Counted from the first letter of the stretch, positions 1 through 9,106 are shown. The stretch is DNA of 64,000 nucleotides from Corynebacterium marambiense (GCF_016342275.1 NZ_JAEIOT010000004.1:1-64000); one strand, 5' to 3'. Program-made: numbers and translations. Notes: generated by a model not told the origin, from the sequence alone.

Positions 1-167
1 TAGTTGAGGTACGTCTGCTTAACAGACCACGAAGACGAACCCTCGCTGACAGACGTCACACACTCGGCAGCCTCCTCACCCGCAAACGCAGAGGGAACGA
101 GGACCGAACCGGCGAGTAGCGCGGTTCCCGCGATGAGGGAGGCGGCTTTTTTTGTCATGCTTTTCAT
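1..167 (-). CDS. htaB: HtaB-like secreted haem-binding protein (5' part only)
   Basis: This is the N-terminus of a secreted protein; the rest lies beyond the left edge. The reverse strand reads a Lys-rich start, a hydrophobic stretch and an A-F-A-G-E cleavage region, followed by the beginning of an HtaA-type domain (W-S-V-K-Q-T-Y). The ATG at 167 has AAGGA just upstream; a second in-frame ATG lies at 158. It is the last gene of a collinear htaA-hmuT-hmuU-hmuV series, the place htaB occupies in the haem locus of C. diphtheriae. Inference: a cell-surface haem carrier that helps pass haem to HmuTUV. Only 55 codons are visible, so family membership rests on the signal peptide, the domain start and position. 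Confidence 0.75.
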   Translation of the reverse strand, partial: MKSMTKKAASLIAGTALLAGSVLVPSAFAGEEAAECVTSVSEGSSSWSVKQTYLN

Positions 168-203
168 TGTTTTTCCTTATTCGGCGGCGGTAGGTGAGAT
201 TGT

Positions 204-1025
204 TCACGTATGAATGAGATCAAGTAGTTCGCGGGCGGCTGCACTGGTCTTCTTTCCCATTCCACGTTCTGGTACTACCTGGAACTGTCCGGGATGTGGG
301 CGGAGAACCTCGATTGGCCAGTCGTAGACACCACTGAGGATTTCTTCCGTGTAGACCTCTTCGACGGTTCCCTGAGCCGCTACGCCACCTCTTGCGAGGC
401 AAGCGATACGGTCACAGTAGGCGCCGGCCGCATTGAGATCGTGCAGGACGATGATCACAGCGGCACCGGCACGAGCCATGCCACGGGCGAGTCCCAGTGC
501 CTGTTCCTGGTGTCCGATGTCGAGTGCTGCTGTCGGCTCGTCGAGCAGAACAACGGGGGTCTGCTGAGCGAGTACGCGGGAGAGTGCCACCCGAGCTCGT
601 TCGCCGCCCGACAAAGTCATGATGTCGCGCTCGGCGAGATGATCGACCTCCGTAGCTTTCAACGCTGCATCGATCAGCGCCTCATCGTTCTTCGCCCGCT
701 TCGTACGAGCCCATGGTCGACGTCCCATGGCGACGACATCACGAACGAGGAAAGCGAAGGACACCGAGACATCCTGCAGCATGACCGAACGGGTTCGCGC
801 AAGTTCCAGGGGTGTCGCTGAGGTCGGGTCCAAGCCGTTGATCGAGATACTTCCACTGCGCACCGGAATATCACCGCAGATGGCGGAAAGAAGTGTCGAT
901 TTGCCGGCGCCGTTGGGGCCGATCAGACCGAGGACTTCTCCGGCGTTGGCGGTGATTGAAACGTCTTCGAGTAGAACGTGTTCTCCGAAGGCGATGCTCA
1001 CGTCACGTGTTTCAAGGATGCTCAT
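204..1025 (-). CDS. hmuV: Haem ABC transporter ATP-binding protein HmuV
   Basis: ATPase subunit that powers haem import through HmuU, 273 residues, the usual size for the family. Walker A (GPNGAGKST) is at residues 36-44, the LSGG signature at about 138-141, and Walker B (VVLLDEP) at about 158-164, followed by the H-loop HDLNAAG. Its ATG lies 1 base after the end of hmuU, so the genes are almost certainly co-transcribed and probably translationally coupled. The C-terminal tail after residue 225 (VYTEEIL...) is typical of the FecE/HmuV/BtuD group. Substrate is assigned from the neighbours htaA and hmuT; alone the ATPase could serve a siderophore importer. Confidence 0.93.
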   Translation of the reverse strand: MSILETRDVSIAFGEHVLLEDVSITANAGEVLGLIGPNGAGKSTLLSAICGDIPVRSGSISINGLDPTSATPLELARTRSVMLQDVSVSFAFLVRDVVAMGRRPWARTKRAKNDEALIDAALKATEVDHLAERDIMTLSGGERARVALSRVLAQQTPVVLLDEPTAALDIGHQEQALGLARGMARAGAAVIIVLHDLNAAGAYCDRIACLARGGVAAQGTVEEVYTEEILSGVYDWPIEVLRPHPGQFQVVPERGMGKKTSAAARELLDLIHT

Positions 1026-1026
1026 G

Positions 1027-2106
1027 TCAGGCCCTTCCCCGTCGCATCATGCGGCGCAACAGAATGAAGAATGTGGGGCCACCGACAATTGCGGTGAAGA
1101 TACCGATGGGCAGATCCGCGAAGGCAATGAGTGTTCGGGCGGCGACATCCGACAGTCCAATGAGCACCGCCCCCGCGAGCGCGGATGCCGGCATCAGGAT
1201 CTTGTTCGAGGGCCCAGTGATCCCGCGGAGTAGATGGGGGATGATCAGGCCAACGAACCCGATGAGTCCCGCATAGGCCACTGCACCGGCGGTCAAAAGG
1301 GTCGATGCTCCGATTGCGGCGATGCGTACGGTCTGCACGTTGACACCGATGTGTCCCGCTGCTTTGTCACCGAGGGCGAGAATGTCGAGTGCGCCTCCGA
1401 GGAGCAGGGCGATGAAGATTCCGACGGCGATGATCGGGAGGACGACCGTCACATACTTCCACTGTGCCCCGTTCAGGGAGCCCATCTGCCAGAAGATGAT
1501 CTGTTCCCTGGACGTAGCCGGTGCGATGTAGACGAGCAGAGAGATGGCGGCACCACATACCGCATTGACCGCAATTCCGGTCAAAATGAGGTTGAGGACG
1601 TGGACCTGTCCGTCATGCCGGGCAAGCTGGTAGACGGCCACCGTGGTGATGACAGCTGTCACGAACGCCGCGGCAGGGACGGTGGAGGTACCGAGCCATG
1701 TCCAGTTAAACACGATGACCACGGCCGCACCGACGCCGGCACCGGACGTGACGCCAATGACGCTCGGCTCTGCGAGGGGGTTAGCGAACACCGCCTGCAT
1801 GAGTGCTCCGGCCACACCGAGTGCGGCACCGACAATGATACCGAGCACGAGTCGTGGCAACCGGATGTTCCACAGGACCGACTGCTGAATCGAATCCTGG
1901 CCGGGACCGATGGCGAGGAGACGCGGTAAATCGGATGCCTTCAGTGTGTACTGTCCGACGACGACGGAGAAGACCATCGTTCCGAACAGCAGCAGCACGA
2001 GAACGATGAAAAGGATGATCCGGTTGCGACGTCTCTTCTGGAAGGCGTCACGCTCCCGGACTGCGCCTCTCTGATCCGTTTCCACGGTGGTCGTTGGTAC
2101 CTGCAC
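1027..2106 (-). CDS. hmuU: Haem ABC transporter permease HmuU
   Basis: FecCD/BtuC-type permease, 359 residues, with about nine or ten hydrophobic helices, an Arg-rich cytoplasmic N-terminus, and family motifs PLAEPSVIGVTSGAG and GLIGFVGLIIPHLLR. It forms the membrane channel for haem delivered by HmuT and driven by HmuV. The start is GTG at 2106, directly abutting the hmuT stop (TAG at 2107-2109), which points to coupling; a weak GGAG lies further upstream inside hmuT. The function as haem rather than siderophore permease is inferred from the htaA-hmuT context. Confidence 0.92.
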   Translation of the reverse strand: MQVPTTTVETDQRGAVRERDAFQKRRRNRIILFIVLVLLLFGTMVFSVVVGQYTLKASDLPRLLAIGPGQDSIQQSVLWNIRLPRLVLGIIVGAALGVAGALMQAVFANPLAEPSVIGVTSGAGVGAAVVIVFNWTWLGTSTVPAAAFVTAVITTVAVYQLARHDGQVHVLNLILTGIAVNAVCGAAISLLVYIAPATSREQIIFWQMGSLNGAQWKYVTVVLPIIAVGIFIALLLGGALDILALGDKAAGHIGVNVQTVRIAAIGASTLLTAGAVAYAGLIGFVGLIIPHLLRGITGPSNKILMPASALAGAVLIGLSDVAARTLIAFADLPIGIFTAIVGGPTFFILLRRMMRRGRA

Positions 2107-3237
2107 CTACTTCGACTCCGGCGCGTAGAGCTCGATGGCGAGGCGCTCGAGCAGGTCACCGGTCTGGGGGCCGAAGGCGAGTGCTTGGCCGTCCGGGACC
2201 GTGACGATCCGACGGTTCTGGCCCGCGACGGTTTGGGCAACTCCGGGGCGTTCGAGCAGGCCGTCGATCCCGTTGGTGGACTCGAGCCCCTTCTCCATCA
2301 TGATGAAGACCTCGGGGTTGAGTTTGGCCAACGCTTCCGCATTCGCGGGAGATGCGGTGCGGATACCGTTCTCTGTGGCGACGTCGATGCCACCGACACC
2401 CTTGATCAGCTCGTTCACACCGTCTTCCTCGCCGAGGATGAAGAAGACACCACCTGTGCCTCGTGCATAGAGAAACGCCATACGCAGGGGATTTTCCGGG
2501 GTGATAGTCCGGATGTCCTCAACCGCGCGTTCGTACTCCTTGACAGAGCGTTCTGCAAGCACCTCCGCGTCGTCGGGAAGCCCGACGACGCCACCGAGGT
2601 TGACGATGTCCTCGTGTATTCCGTCAACGGTGTGCAAAGGCTCCATGACAACGACGGGGACACCTACCTCGCGGATCTGGTCGATCGCCTCACGCGGGCC
2701 GATGGAATGGTCGATGATGACGAGGCTAGGATTGAGTTCGAGTACCGCCTCGACGTTGATGTTGTGTCCGCCCTGGGTGACCACCGGAAGGTTGGCGAGA
2801 GAGGCTTCATCAGAGCTGACCGTCCGTCCGATGATCGCGTCACGCATCCCAAGCCCGATGAGAGTTTTCGTGTACGCCCCGTACAGGTCGAGTGCGAGGA
2901 TCCGAGAGACATCATCGACGACGACATCGTACCCATCCGCATCCGTGAGTTCGACGGGAAGCTGGGGCTGTGGATCCTCGGTCACCGGGATGGGCTCCCC
3001 GACACCGGTGACAGCATTGACTCCCGTGAGAGATCGCGGATCCGGTAGATCAGCGGGATCGGGCAGCTCAGGAAGTGCAGCGCTGACGGCAGCTTCAGCC
3101 GCCTTCCCGCCGGTCTCGGGGCTATTGTCGGAGCCGGAGCAGCCTGCCAGCACGGTGGTGGTGCAGGCGAGAGCGACGATAATCGCACGTGCTCTTCCGG
3201 AGAACCGTATTCGGAGTCTGTGTCGTGAAGTCAGCAA
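2107..3237 (-). CDS. hmuT: Haem-binding lipoprotein HmuT
   Basis: Periplasmic-binding-protein-like lipoprotein, 376 residues, that binds haem outside the membrane and hands it to HmuUV. The signal peptide ends in a lipobox L-A-G-C with Cys33 as the lipidated residue. The rest matches the class III helical-backbone binding fold (PF01497): VDDVSRILALDLYG near residue 110, the VTQGGHNINVEAVLELNPSLVI segment split across the middle, and FGPQTGDLLERLA near the C-terminus. The start is TTG at 3237 with AAAGG about 11 bases upstream; no in-frame ATG or GTG fits better before the signal peptide. It lies 55 bases downstream of htaA in the same direction. Confidence 0.92.
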   Translation of the reverse strand: MLTSRHRLRIRFSGRARAIIVALACTTTVLAGCSGSDNSPETGGKAAEAAVSAALPELPDPADLPDPRSLTGVNAVTGVGEPIPVTEDPQPQLPVELTDADGYDVVVDDVSRILALDLYGAYTKTLIGLGMRDAIIGRTVSSDEASLANLPVVTQGGHNINVEAVLELNPSLVIIDHSIGPREAIDQIREVGVPVVVMEPLHTVDGIHEDIVNLGGVVGLPDDAEVLAERSVKEYERAVEDIRTITPENPLRMAFLYARGTGGVFFILGEEDGVNELIKGVGGIDVATENGIRTASPANAEALAKLNPEVFIMMEKGLESTNGIDGLLERPGVAQTVAGQNRRIVTVPDGQALAFGPQTGDLLERLAIELYAPESK

Positions 3238-3292
3238 CTTGTGGGGCCTTTCGCGGGGAAAACGTGGACCAGAGGAGGAAAGGGTTTTCCGA

Positions 3293-5266
3293 CTACCCGG
3301 CGGGGTTTCGGGAGACGAACGATGTCAGGGTACTGCCAGCGACGACGAATGCGGCGAGGATCAGCAGCAGGGGCGTGACCAGGGTTTCGGTCTCACTACT
3401 GGCGGCAACGTTCTCCGTCTCAGGGGACTTGTTGGGACCGCTGGACTTGATCTTAAAGCGCCCGGAACCTCCCTTATCAGCATGGAAACTTCCGCTATCT
3501 TCCCCTGCTGCAGCACCGGGCAGTCCCGCTTTTTTGGTTGAGGAACCGGAAGCACCGGCTGTTGTCGCACCGACCCGTGCCGCAGCGCCACCGCCGCCAC
3601 CGGAGGCGGGTGCACCGCTGCCTTGCCCTGAGGCGCAACTAGCTGATCCGCCAAGTGTCGCGGCAAAGCTCAGAGGCGCCATTTCCTGGCCTGCCGGGTA
3701 GAAGTCGGCGAACGCGGTGGAACCGGCCTGGGTGAGACTCACCGAGCTGGTCTGACCGGACACCTCGGTGGGCGAGACGTCTAGCTGGCTGAACGTCAGA
3801 TTGGCCAGGGCGACGCGACCAAAGTTGTTCGAGTTGCCTTCCATGTCGTTTGACGTGACATTGGCGATGAGGACGCCGGAAGCTCCGTTCCACTGAACCT
3901 CCGGGTCCGCGATAGTGAGGTCCAGAACTCCGCCGTGCCCGGTAAACCGGACCGATCCGGACATAAGCAGGGAACCAGCTCCAGTTGATGGATTCACTGC
4001 GCCGGAGTTACCGGAGAAGAGGAATTGCCCGTTGTTGTGTCCGACACCGTTGAGTTCCCAGCCGCCGTTGGCGATCGATCCGGAGATGTAGGTTTGGAAG
4101 GAAGTCTTCACTCCCCAGGCAGCCTGTGCCTCTACCACTCCGAGAGAACCGTCATCGGTGCAGACATCCCCACCACCGGTGTTCGCTCCGGCAGTCGTTC
4201 CTCCGGCGGCGGCCCCCCGAGGAGCGGAGGCAGCTCCAGAGGTTCCGGATCTGGTACCGGCCCCCGAAGTTGTACCGGTTCCTGCACCTGTGGTCTTACC
4301 AGTGGTTGTCTTCCCACCGGTTCCCCCGGTGGTCGCACCGGGCACGGACGTACCGTCTGTCGTTGTCCTGCTACCGGTGAGGGTGTTGCGGTCATCGGTG
4401 AAGCGCTTGTATAGCTTGTCACTGTTACCCATGAACTTGTCGGCGGTGCCCATGAGGTTATTGAGGGAGTCCAGGTGATCGTTGACGGAGTTGACTGCAT
4501 CGATCCCGACCGACTTGGTTCCGGTGTTCTTTCCCCCGCTGGTCCCACTCCCGCCGTCTGAACCCCCCTGGGGTTGCTTCCCACAGACCTTTTCGAGGGT
4601 TGCTGCCAATGATATCGGGTCGAACTCCTGACCCGGCTCGTAGAAGCCCGCAAAAATCGAAGCACCGTCGGCGGAGAGATTCACGCTTCCGTTCAAGTCG
4701 AGGGATCCCGAGGTGAAATCAGGTGCCTGCGCAAGCTGGATGTCCATGAAATCTGCATCATTGGCGGACTTTTCGCCGGAGACCATTGTGGTGCCAGGCT
4801 CGAGCTCAAGGCCTCTGTAGTCGACTACGAGGGTGGCGGATGTTCCGTCCACGACGAGTTTCATGTCCGAGAGCGTGAAGTCGAGGGCGTATTTCCCGGG
4901 CCCCTGGCCGCCTTCCCCTTCATGACCGAAGAAACGAAGAGATCCTTGGAGGGGAATCGTCGCGGTATCCGCATCGACGACTTTCATCCTGTCTGGGTCG
5001 GGTGTCAGGACGAACTGCTCGGAGCCACTGTCATAGCTCATACCATCCAGCTCCCAGCCGCCCTTCGTCCCACCGGACTGGATATAGGAGCGGAAGGACT
5101 TCTTGAATCCCCACCGCATGGCCCCATCGATCTTGGTGTAGGACTCAGAGCAGTCTTCGGCTGTGGCAGGTAGGACGGGCAGAACCAGGAAGCCCGCAGC
5201 TGCGGTGGCAGCCGCGACCGCGGTGATGCGGCGGACGATTTTGGTGAATGGCGAACGCAAGGTCAT
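3293..5266 (-). CDS. htaA: HtaA, surface haem receptor with two HtaA domains
   Basis: Membrane-anchored haem receptor of 657 residues. After an Ala-rich signal peptide (cleavage near A-T-A-E-D) come two HtaA (PF04213) domains, each opening with a W-G-x-K-x-S-F-x-x-Y motif (M-R-W-G-F-K-K-S-F-R-S-Y and A-A-W-G-V-K-T-S-F-Q-T-Y). A Gly/Thr/Ser-rich linker separates them, and the C-terminus has one hydrophobic helix followed by S-R-N-P. HtaA domains bind haem and take it from haemoglobin in C. diphtheriae. The ATG at 5266 is preferred over an upstream frame start at 5287 because AAAGGA sits eight bases before it. First gene of the haem operon, under the DtxR-like box at 5420-5438. Confidence 0.93.
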   Translation of the reverse strand: MTLRSPFTKIVRRITAVAAATAAAGFLVLPVLPATAEDCSESYTKIDGAMRWGFKKSFRSYIQSGGTKGGWELDGMSYDSGSEQFVLTPDPDRMKVVDADTATIPLQGSLRFFGHEGEGGQGPGKYALDFTLSDMKLVVDGTSATLVVDYRGLELEPGTTMVSGEKSANDADFMDIQLAQAPDFTSGSLDLNGSVNLSADGASIFAGFYEPGQEFDPISLAATLEKVCGKQPQGGSDGGSGTSGGKNTGTKSVGIDAVNSVNDHLDSLNNLMGTADKFMGNSDKLYKRFTDDRNTLTGSRTTTDGTSVPGATTGGTGGKTTTGKTTGAGTGTTSGAGTRSGTSGAASAPRGAAAGGTTAGANTGGGDVCTDDGSLGVVEAQAAWGVKTSFQTYISGSIANGGWELNGVGHNNGQFLFSGNSGAVNPSTGAGSLLMSGSVRFTGHGGVLDLTIADPEVQWNGASGVLIANVTSNDMEGNSNNFGRVALANLTFSQLDVSPTEVSGQTSSVSLTQAGSTAFADFYPAGQEMAPLSFAATLGGSASCASGQGSGAPASGGGGGAAARVGATTAGASGSSTKKAGLPGAAAGEDSGSFHADKGGSGRFKIKSSGPNKSPETENVAASSETETLVTPLLLILAAFVVAGSTLTSFVSRNPAG

Positions 5267-5410
5267 GCGTCGTCCTTTCTGGAGCAATGATTATTTCTCT
5301 TTGGCTGTATCTACGAGGGGTTCCCGGACGAAGGGCCCGTCGGCGGAGCGACTATCCCCGGAGACCGGCTCGTCACTGGAGTGAGGTGCCGGGTCGCGTC
5401 GCGGACATAC

Positions 5411-5416
5411 TTTATA
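5411..5416 (-). promoter_or_regulatory. -10 element of htaA promoter
   Basis: TATAAA on the minus strand, with a TTAGGT hexamer about 16 bases upstream that overlaps the iron box. The distance to the htaA start (about 145 bases) leaves a long 5' leader in which no clear structure was recognised. Confidence 0.5.
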
Positions 5417-5419
5417 TCG

Positions 5420-5438
5420 TCAGGCTAGACTAACCTAA
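5420..5438 (-). promoter_or_regulatory. DtxR-type iron box upstream of htaA
   Basis: Read on the minus strand the 19 bases are TTAGGTTAGTCTAGCCTGA, 16 of 19 identical to the DtxR consensus TTAGGTTAGCCTAACCTAA and clearly palindromic. A good -10 element (TATAAA, plus-strand positions 5411-5416) lies just downstream for htaA, so the box would cover the -35 region. Inference: the htaA-hmuTUV-htaB operon is repressed by DtxR with iron. Confidence 0.85.
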
Positions 5439-5499
5439 AAAATCCGTTCGCCTCGAAAACCCGAATCTTCCCCCTGTACTAAGGATAGCCGCAGCACTC

Positions 5500-6030
5500 A
5501 TGACCGACACCACGTTTGATCGCCTCTACCCTGACGTCGACCCGTCCACCCCCCTCCCCCCGACCCGGGGAGAACGGGCAGGCATGACGGTATCAGTAAT
5601 GCTGTTCGCATTCGGCGCAGCTGCCGGAGATCTCCTCGTCACAGGAGTCGGTTTCGGACTACTCATGTTCTGCTTCGCCGCCAACAGTCTCAAAACTCAG
5701 CGGAAGATCCGCAACGAAGCGCGATCCCGATTCCCCGGTGAAGATTGGGCGGAATATGGAAGGGTTCGAAATCTCCGCCTTGACCTGCTCGTTCCCCTTC
5801 TATGGCTGGTCGCAACCGCGGCGTGTGCGCTCGTGTTCTTCTTCACCCCGGCCAGCTGGTATCCGTGGGCTCCCGCGGGAGCTGCGGTGCTGACCGCGGC
5901 GATCATGTGGTTCATGCCGGGAATGTCCCCGATCTGGTCAACTCCGGAGCCGCCCGACTACTCGGATGAGGAACAGCGAAACATCAGCACACTCCCCTAC
6001 CCGCAGGCTACAGAAATTCAGACCGCATAG
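5500..6030 (+). CDS. Small polytopic membrane protein, unknown function
   Basis: 176 residues with about four hydrophobic segments (roughly 28-45, 46-65, 102-123 and 127-147), a charged cytosolic loop between the second and third (K-T-Q-R-K-I-R-N-E-A-R-S-R), and a hydrophilic Pro/Glu-rich C-terminus. I do not recognise the family. It runs divergently from htaA and ends 111 bases before metX. No usual Shine-Dalgarno precedes the ATG at 5500; TAAGGAT 15-20 bases upstream may be a -10, which would give a very short leader. Codon use matches the surroundings. Confidence 0.75.
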   Translation: MTDTTFDRLYPDVDPSTPLPPTRGERAGMTVSVMLFAFGAAAGDLLVTGVGFGLLMFCFAANSLKTQRKIRNEARSRFPGEDWAEYGRVRNLRLDLLVPLLWLVATAACALVFFFTPASWYPWAPAGAAVLTAAIMWFMPGMSPIWSTPEPPDYSDEEQRNISTLPYPQATEIQTA

Positions 6031-6079
6031 TCTGGAAACACGATCCAGTAGCTGTTCTGACTGGGTTTTTCCATCGATA

Positions 6080-6109
6080 TTGAGCTAGACAGAGCGGTCC
6101 GTCTACGAT
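6080..6109 (+). promoter_or_regulatory. metX promoter with McbR-like operator
   Basis: A -35 (TTGAGC, 6080-6085) and a -10 (TACGAT, 6104-6109) are 18 bases apart. The spacer holds TAGAC-N6-GTCCG (6086-6101), 8 of 10 matches to the McbR motif TAGAC-N6-GTCTA, and a second exact GTCTA half at 6101-6105. McbR is the SAH-responsive repressor of sulfur amino acid genes in C. glutamicum. Binding here is inferred. Confidence 0.55.
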
Positions 6110-6141
6110 GGTTGCACAGTGCACCGACCAACGGAGACCCC

Positions 6142-7290
6142 ATGAACACCCAACCGTCAAAGCAGCTCATATCTCCTTCGCAATCATTTCCTTTTCCTGA
6201 GGAAGGGAAGGCGGAGATTTTCCCCGTGGGAGACATCCGCACAGAGGCCGGAGGAGTCGTCTGGGATGCGAGAATAGCTGTCCAACGATGGGGTGAACTC
6301 CGCCGTGACACCGACGGTTCGACGAACATCATCCTCGTCGAACATGCCCTCACCGGCGATTCCGATGCCGTGAACTGGTGGAACGGACTCATCGGCCCGG
6401 GTTTATCCTTGGATACGGACCGGTACTGCGTGATGTGCACCAATGCACTCGGGGGTTGCTCGGGCACCACTGGCCCTTCGTCCCCCCACCCCGACGGCCG
6501 CCCCTGGGGCTCACGGTTTCCCGCGCTCTCTATCCGGGATCTCGTTACCGCGGAACGTCAGCTCCTTGATGTCTTGGGCATCAGTAAGGTCACCGCCGTG
6601 GTCGGGGGTTCGATGGGTGGGGCACGCACCCTGGAGTGGATCCTCATGCATCCAGAGCGGGTGGGGGCGGCTGCGATTCTGGCGGTTTCCGCCCGCGCCA
6701 GCGCCTGGCAGATAGGTATCCAATCGGCGCAGATATCAGCTATAACGAACGATCCGGAATGGCTGAACGGTGAGTATCATTCAACCAGCGGATACCCCCG
6801 ACAGGGGCTGGCGGCAGCGCGCCGGATAGCACACCTGACATATCGCGGGGAGCAGGAGATCGACGAGCGTTTCGGGACCGACGCCCAGGACGGGGAGAAT
6901 CCTCTCGGGGTCTTCCGGGATCCGGGGCAGCGTTTCGCAGTGCAGAGTTATCTCGACCACCAAGCCAGAAAACTGGTCGAGCGTTTCGACGCGGGCTCCT
7001 ATGTGGTACTCACCGAGGCACTGAACCGCCATGACATCGGGCGAGGACGTGGTGGCCTGAACAAGGCACTGTCGGAGATCCAGGTACCCACCCTCGTCGC
7101 CGGTGTGGACACCGATATCCTTTACCCGTACCACCAGCAGGAACACATCTCCCGCAACGTCGGGAATCTCCTAGGCATGGCGAAGATCGTCTCGCCCGTC
7201 GGGCATGACGCGTTCCTCACGGAGACCCGCCAGGTCGCCCGGGTGTTTCGCCGGTTCCTGTTACTGGCGACCGGTGCAAATCCGGCATGA
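6142..7290 (+). CDS. metX: Homoserine O-acetyltransferase MetX
   Basis: Alpha/beta-hydrolase that acetylates L-homoserine with acetyl-CoA, the first committed step of methionine synthesis. 382 residues. The nucleophile elbow GGSMGG places the catalytic Ser at residue 157. The CTNALGGCSGTTGPSS segment near 99-114 is a family signature, and the remaining triad residues are Asp near 325 (DTDILYP) and His near 355 (VGHDAFL). ATG 6142 has GGAG seven bases upstream; an upstream ATG at 6112 is less likely because it lies inside the promoter. In C. glutamicum metX follows metY; here the gene before it is an unrelated membrane protein and metY is not in the window. Confidence 0.95.
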   Translation: MNTQPSKQLISPSQSFPFPEEGKAEIFPVGDIRTEAGGVVWDARIAVQRWGELRRDTDGSTNIILVEHALTGDSDAVNWWNGLIGPGLSLDTDRYCVMCTNALGGCSGTTGPSSPHPDGRPWGSRFPALSIRDLVTAERQLLDVLGISKVTAVVGGSMGGARTLEWILMHPERVGAAAILAVSARASAWQIGIQSAQISAITNDPEWLNGEYHSTSGYPRQGLAAARRIAHLTYRGEQEIDERFGTDAQDGENPLGVFRDPGQRFAVQSYLDHQARKLVERFDAGSYVVLTEALNRHDIGRGRGGLNKALSEIQVPTLVAGVDTDILYPYHQQEHISRNVGNLLGMAKIVSPVGHDAFLTETRQVARVFRRFLLLATGANPA

Positions 7291-7315
7291 TTCCAGACCT
7301 GGGAGTATCACTCAG

Positions 7316-7648
7316 TCAGCTGCCGAGAGGATCAACGGACACCGCGAGGAACGCCATCAATCCCCCAATGAACAGGGTAAACAGGGTATCGAAACTCCGT
7401 GACCGGACGGAGAACACCCCGAGCACCCGGGAGTCACAGATACCCCGGACGACACTGAGCCAGACCAACGCGCAACCAAGGAGAAAAGTCGCACGCCGCC
7501 AGTGCTCCGTGAGTGCGAAAATGGCCGCAATCAAGAACGCGGCGATGAGCAGTGCCATGAACACCCGTTGTACAGCACGCGGAACCGGAGACGGGGACAA
7601 CCCAATGTCGTGTGGATTGTCGATCCCCGGCACATAGGAGGAGTTCAT
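7316..7648 (-). CDS. DUF3017 membrane protein
   Basis: 110 residues from the ATG at 7648, with three hydrophobic helices separated by short basic loops (near residues 30-48, 53-70 and 85-103). The size, topology and place directly after folD match the DUF3017 family common next to folD in Corynebacterium and mycobacteria; its function is not known. The ATG lies 15 bases beyond the folD stop in the same direction, so the pair is probably one transcript. An open frame extends upstream into folD but that part is not membrane-like and is rejected as N-terminus. Confidence 0.75.
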   Translation of the reverse strand: MNSSYVPGIDNPHDIGLSPSPVPRAVQRVFMALLIAAFLIAAIFALTEHWRRATFLLGCALVWLSVVRGICDSRVLGVFSVRSRSFDTLFTLFIGGLMAFLAVSVDPLGS

Positions 7649-7662
7649 CGACTGCTGCCCAA

Positions 7663-8520
7663 TCACTCCGCCCCAGCTAGGTTTTCCGCACGCTCCACGA
7701 CATTCCGCACCAGGAATGCCCTGGTGAGCGGGCCGACTCCACCGGGATTCGGAGACACCGCACCGGCGACCTCCCACACGTCCGGGTGGACATCCCCGGC
7801 GAGTTTGCCGCCCCTGCGGGACACCCCGACGTCAAGGATCGCTGCACCGGGTTTGACCATGTCCGGCGTGAGCATGTGGGGGACACCTGCCGCGGCGACG
7901 ATGATGTCAGCTGCTCGGGTCTCGGCGGCCAGGTCCCTTGTACCTGTGTGACAGAGCGTGGTGGTCGCGTTCTCGCTGCGCCGGGTGAGCATCAGACCGA
8001 TGGGACGCCCGACGGTCACACCGCGTCCGATCACGACGACCTTCGCGCCGTTGAGTTCGATCCCGAACCGCCGGAGAAGGTGGATGGCGCCATTCGGGGT
8101 GCACGGCAGCGGCGCCGGTTCGTTGAGAACCAGTTTGCCGAGGTTAACGGGGTGCAGTCCGTCGGCGTCCTTGGCAGGGTCGATACGCTCGAGGACGGCG
8201 TTTTCGTCGAGGTGCCTCGGCAACGGCAGTTGGACAATGTAGCCGGTGCAGGCGTCGTCGGCGTTGAGCTCATCGATGACCGCGTTGAGTTCCTCCTGGC
8301 TGACGTCAGCGGGGAGATCCCTGCCGATCGATTTCACACCGATCTGCTCGCAGTCACGGTGCTTCATCTTGACGTAGCTGTGGCTCGCCGGGTCGTCACC
8401 GACCAGGACGGTGGCGAGTCCGGGGACCACGCCACGATCGGCGAGCCGATCCACTCTCCTCTTCAGGTCCTCGAAGATCTCGTCGCGATAGAGCTTTCCG
8501 TCAAGTTTCTGTGCAGTCAC
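7663..8520 (-). CDS. folD: Bifunctional methylenetetrahydrofolate dehydrogenase/cyclohydrolase FolD
   Basis: Interconverts 5,10-methylene-, methenyl- and 10-formyl-tetrahydrofolate with NADP in the cytosol. 285 residues. The catalytic Lys lies in [14 protein letters not shown] near 55, [11 protein letters not shown] follows near 100, and the Rossmann part has [11 protein letters not shown] near 165. GTG at 8520 is chosen because homologous FolD proteins begin a few residues before K-L-D-G-K; the open frame extends to 8610 but that part would overlap trmL's promoter. Divergent from trmL, convergent partner none. Confidence 0.93.
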   Translation of the reverse strand: MTAQKLDGKLYRDEIFEDLKRRVDRLADRGVVPGLATVLVGDDPASHSYVKMKHRDCEQIGVKSIGRDLPADVSQEELNAVIDELNADDACTGYIVQLPLPRHLDENAVLERIDPAKDADGLHPVNLGKLVLNEPAPLPCTPNGAIHLLRRFGIELNGAKVVVIGRGVTVGRPIGLMLTRRSENATTTLCHTGTRDLAAETRAADIIVAAAGVPHMLTPDMVKPGAAILDVGVSRRGGKLAGDVHPDVWEVAGAVSPNPGGVGPLTRAFLVRNVVERAENLAGAE

Positions 8521-8608
8521 ACGGACTATTATTCCACGGTCCGGGGAGTTAGCGCAGGTTCCGGGCCGTATCCGAGGAGAAAGCAGGCACACACTAGGAT
8601 CGGGACCC

Positions 8609-9097
8609 ATGAGTGAGACCGGTGATCGCGCAGTTCTTCATGTCGTCTTCGATCGTCCGTGCATCCCGCCGAACACGGGTAACGCGATCCGCATGTGTGC
8701 GGGTACCGGAGCGCATCTCCACCTCGCCGGTCCACTGGGCTTCAATCTCGAAGAGAAGAACCTCCGCAGGGCTGGCCTCGACTACCACGATCTCGCGGAG
8801 GTCAGCATCCACGAGAACCTTGTTGCGGCACTCGACTCGATCCCCGGAGCCCGGGTGTTCGCATTCACGACCTCCGCCACCCGGTGGCACGGGAACATCA
8901 GTTACCGGGCTGGTGACGTCCTGTTATTCGGCACGGAACCCGGTGGCCTGGACGACGAGGCCCTGTCGAACCCGAGGATCACGGAACAGGTGCGTGTCCC
9001 GATGCTCCCGGCACGGCGGTCGATGAACCTGTCCAACTGCGCGGCAGTGGCCACCTATGAAGCATGGCGCCAGCTGGGTTACCCGGGGGCAGTCTAG
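8609..9097 (+). CDS. trmL: tRNA (cytidine/uridine-2'-O-)-methyltransferase TrmL
   Basis: SPOUT-family RNA methyltransferase of 162 residues that 2'-O-methylates the wobble base 34 of certain tRNA-Leu isoacceptors with S-adenosylmethionine. Motif 1 (P-P-N-T-G-N-A-I-R) is at about 20-28, and the trefoil-knot motifs [10 protein letters not shown] (near 107-116) and [14 protein letters not shown] (near 138-151) are clear. The start lies about 90 bases from the divergent folD GTG. Convergent with mntR, separated by ten bases. Confidence 0.92.
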   Translation: MSETGDRAVLHVVFDRPCIPPNTGNAIRMCAGTGAHLHLAGPLGFNLEEKNLRRAGLDYHDLAEVSIHENLVAALDSIPGARVFAFTTSATRWHGNISYRAGDVLLFGTEPGGLDDEALSNPRITEQVRVPMLPARRSMNLSNCAAVATYEAWRQLGYPGAV

Positions 9098-9106
9098 CCG
9101 GAAACC

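Noticed and set aside
6031..6141. SAM riboswitch upstream of metX
   Set aside because: Only 111 bases are available, with a promoter and operator in them; no aptamer-like stems were found.
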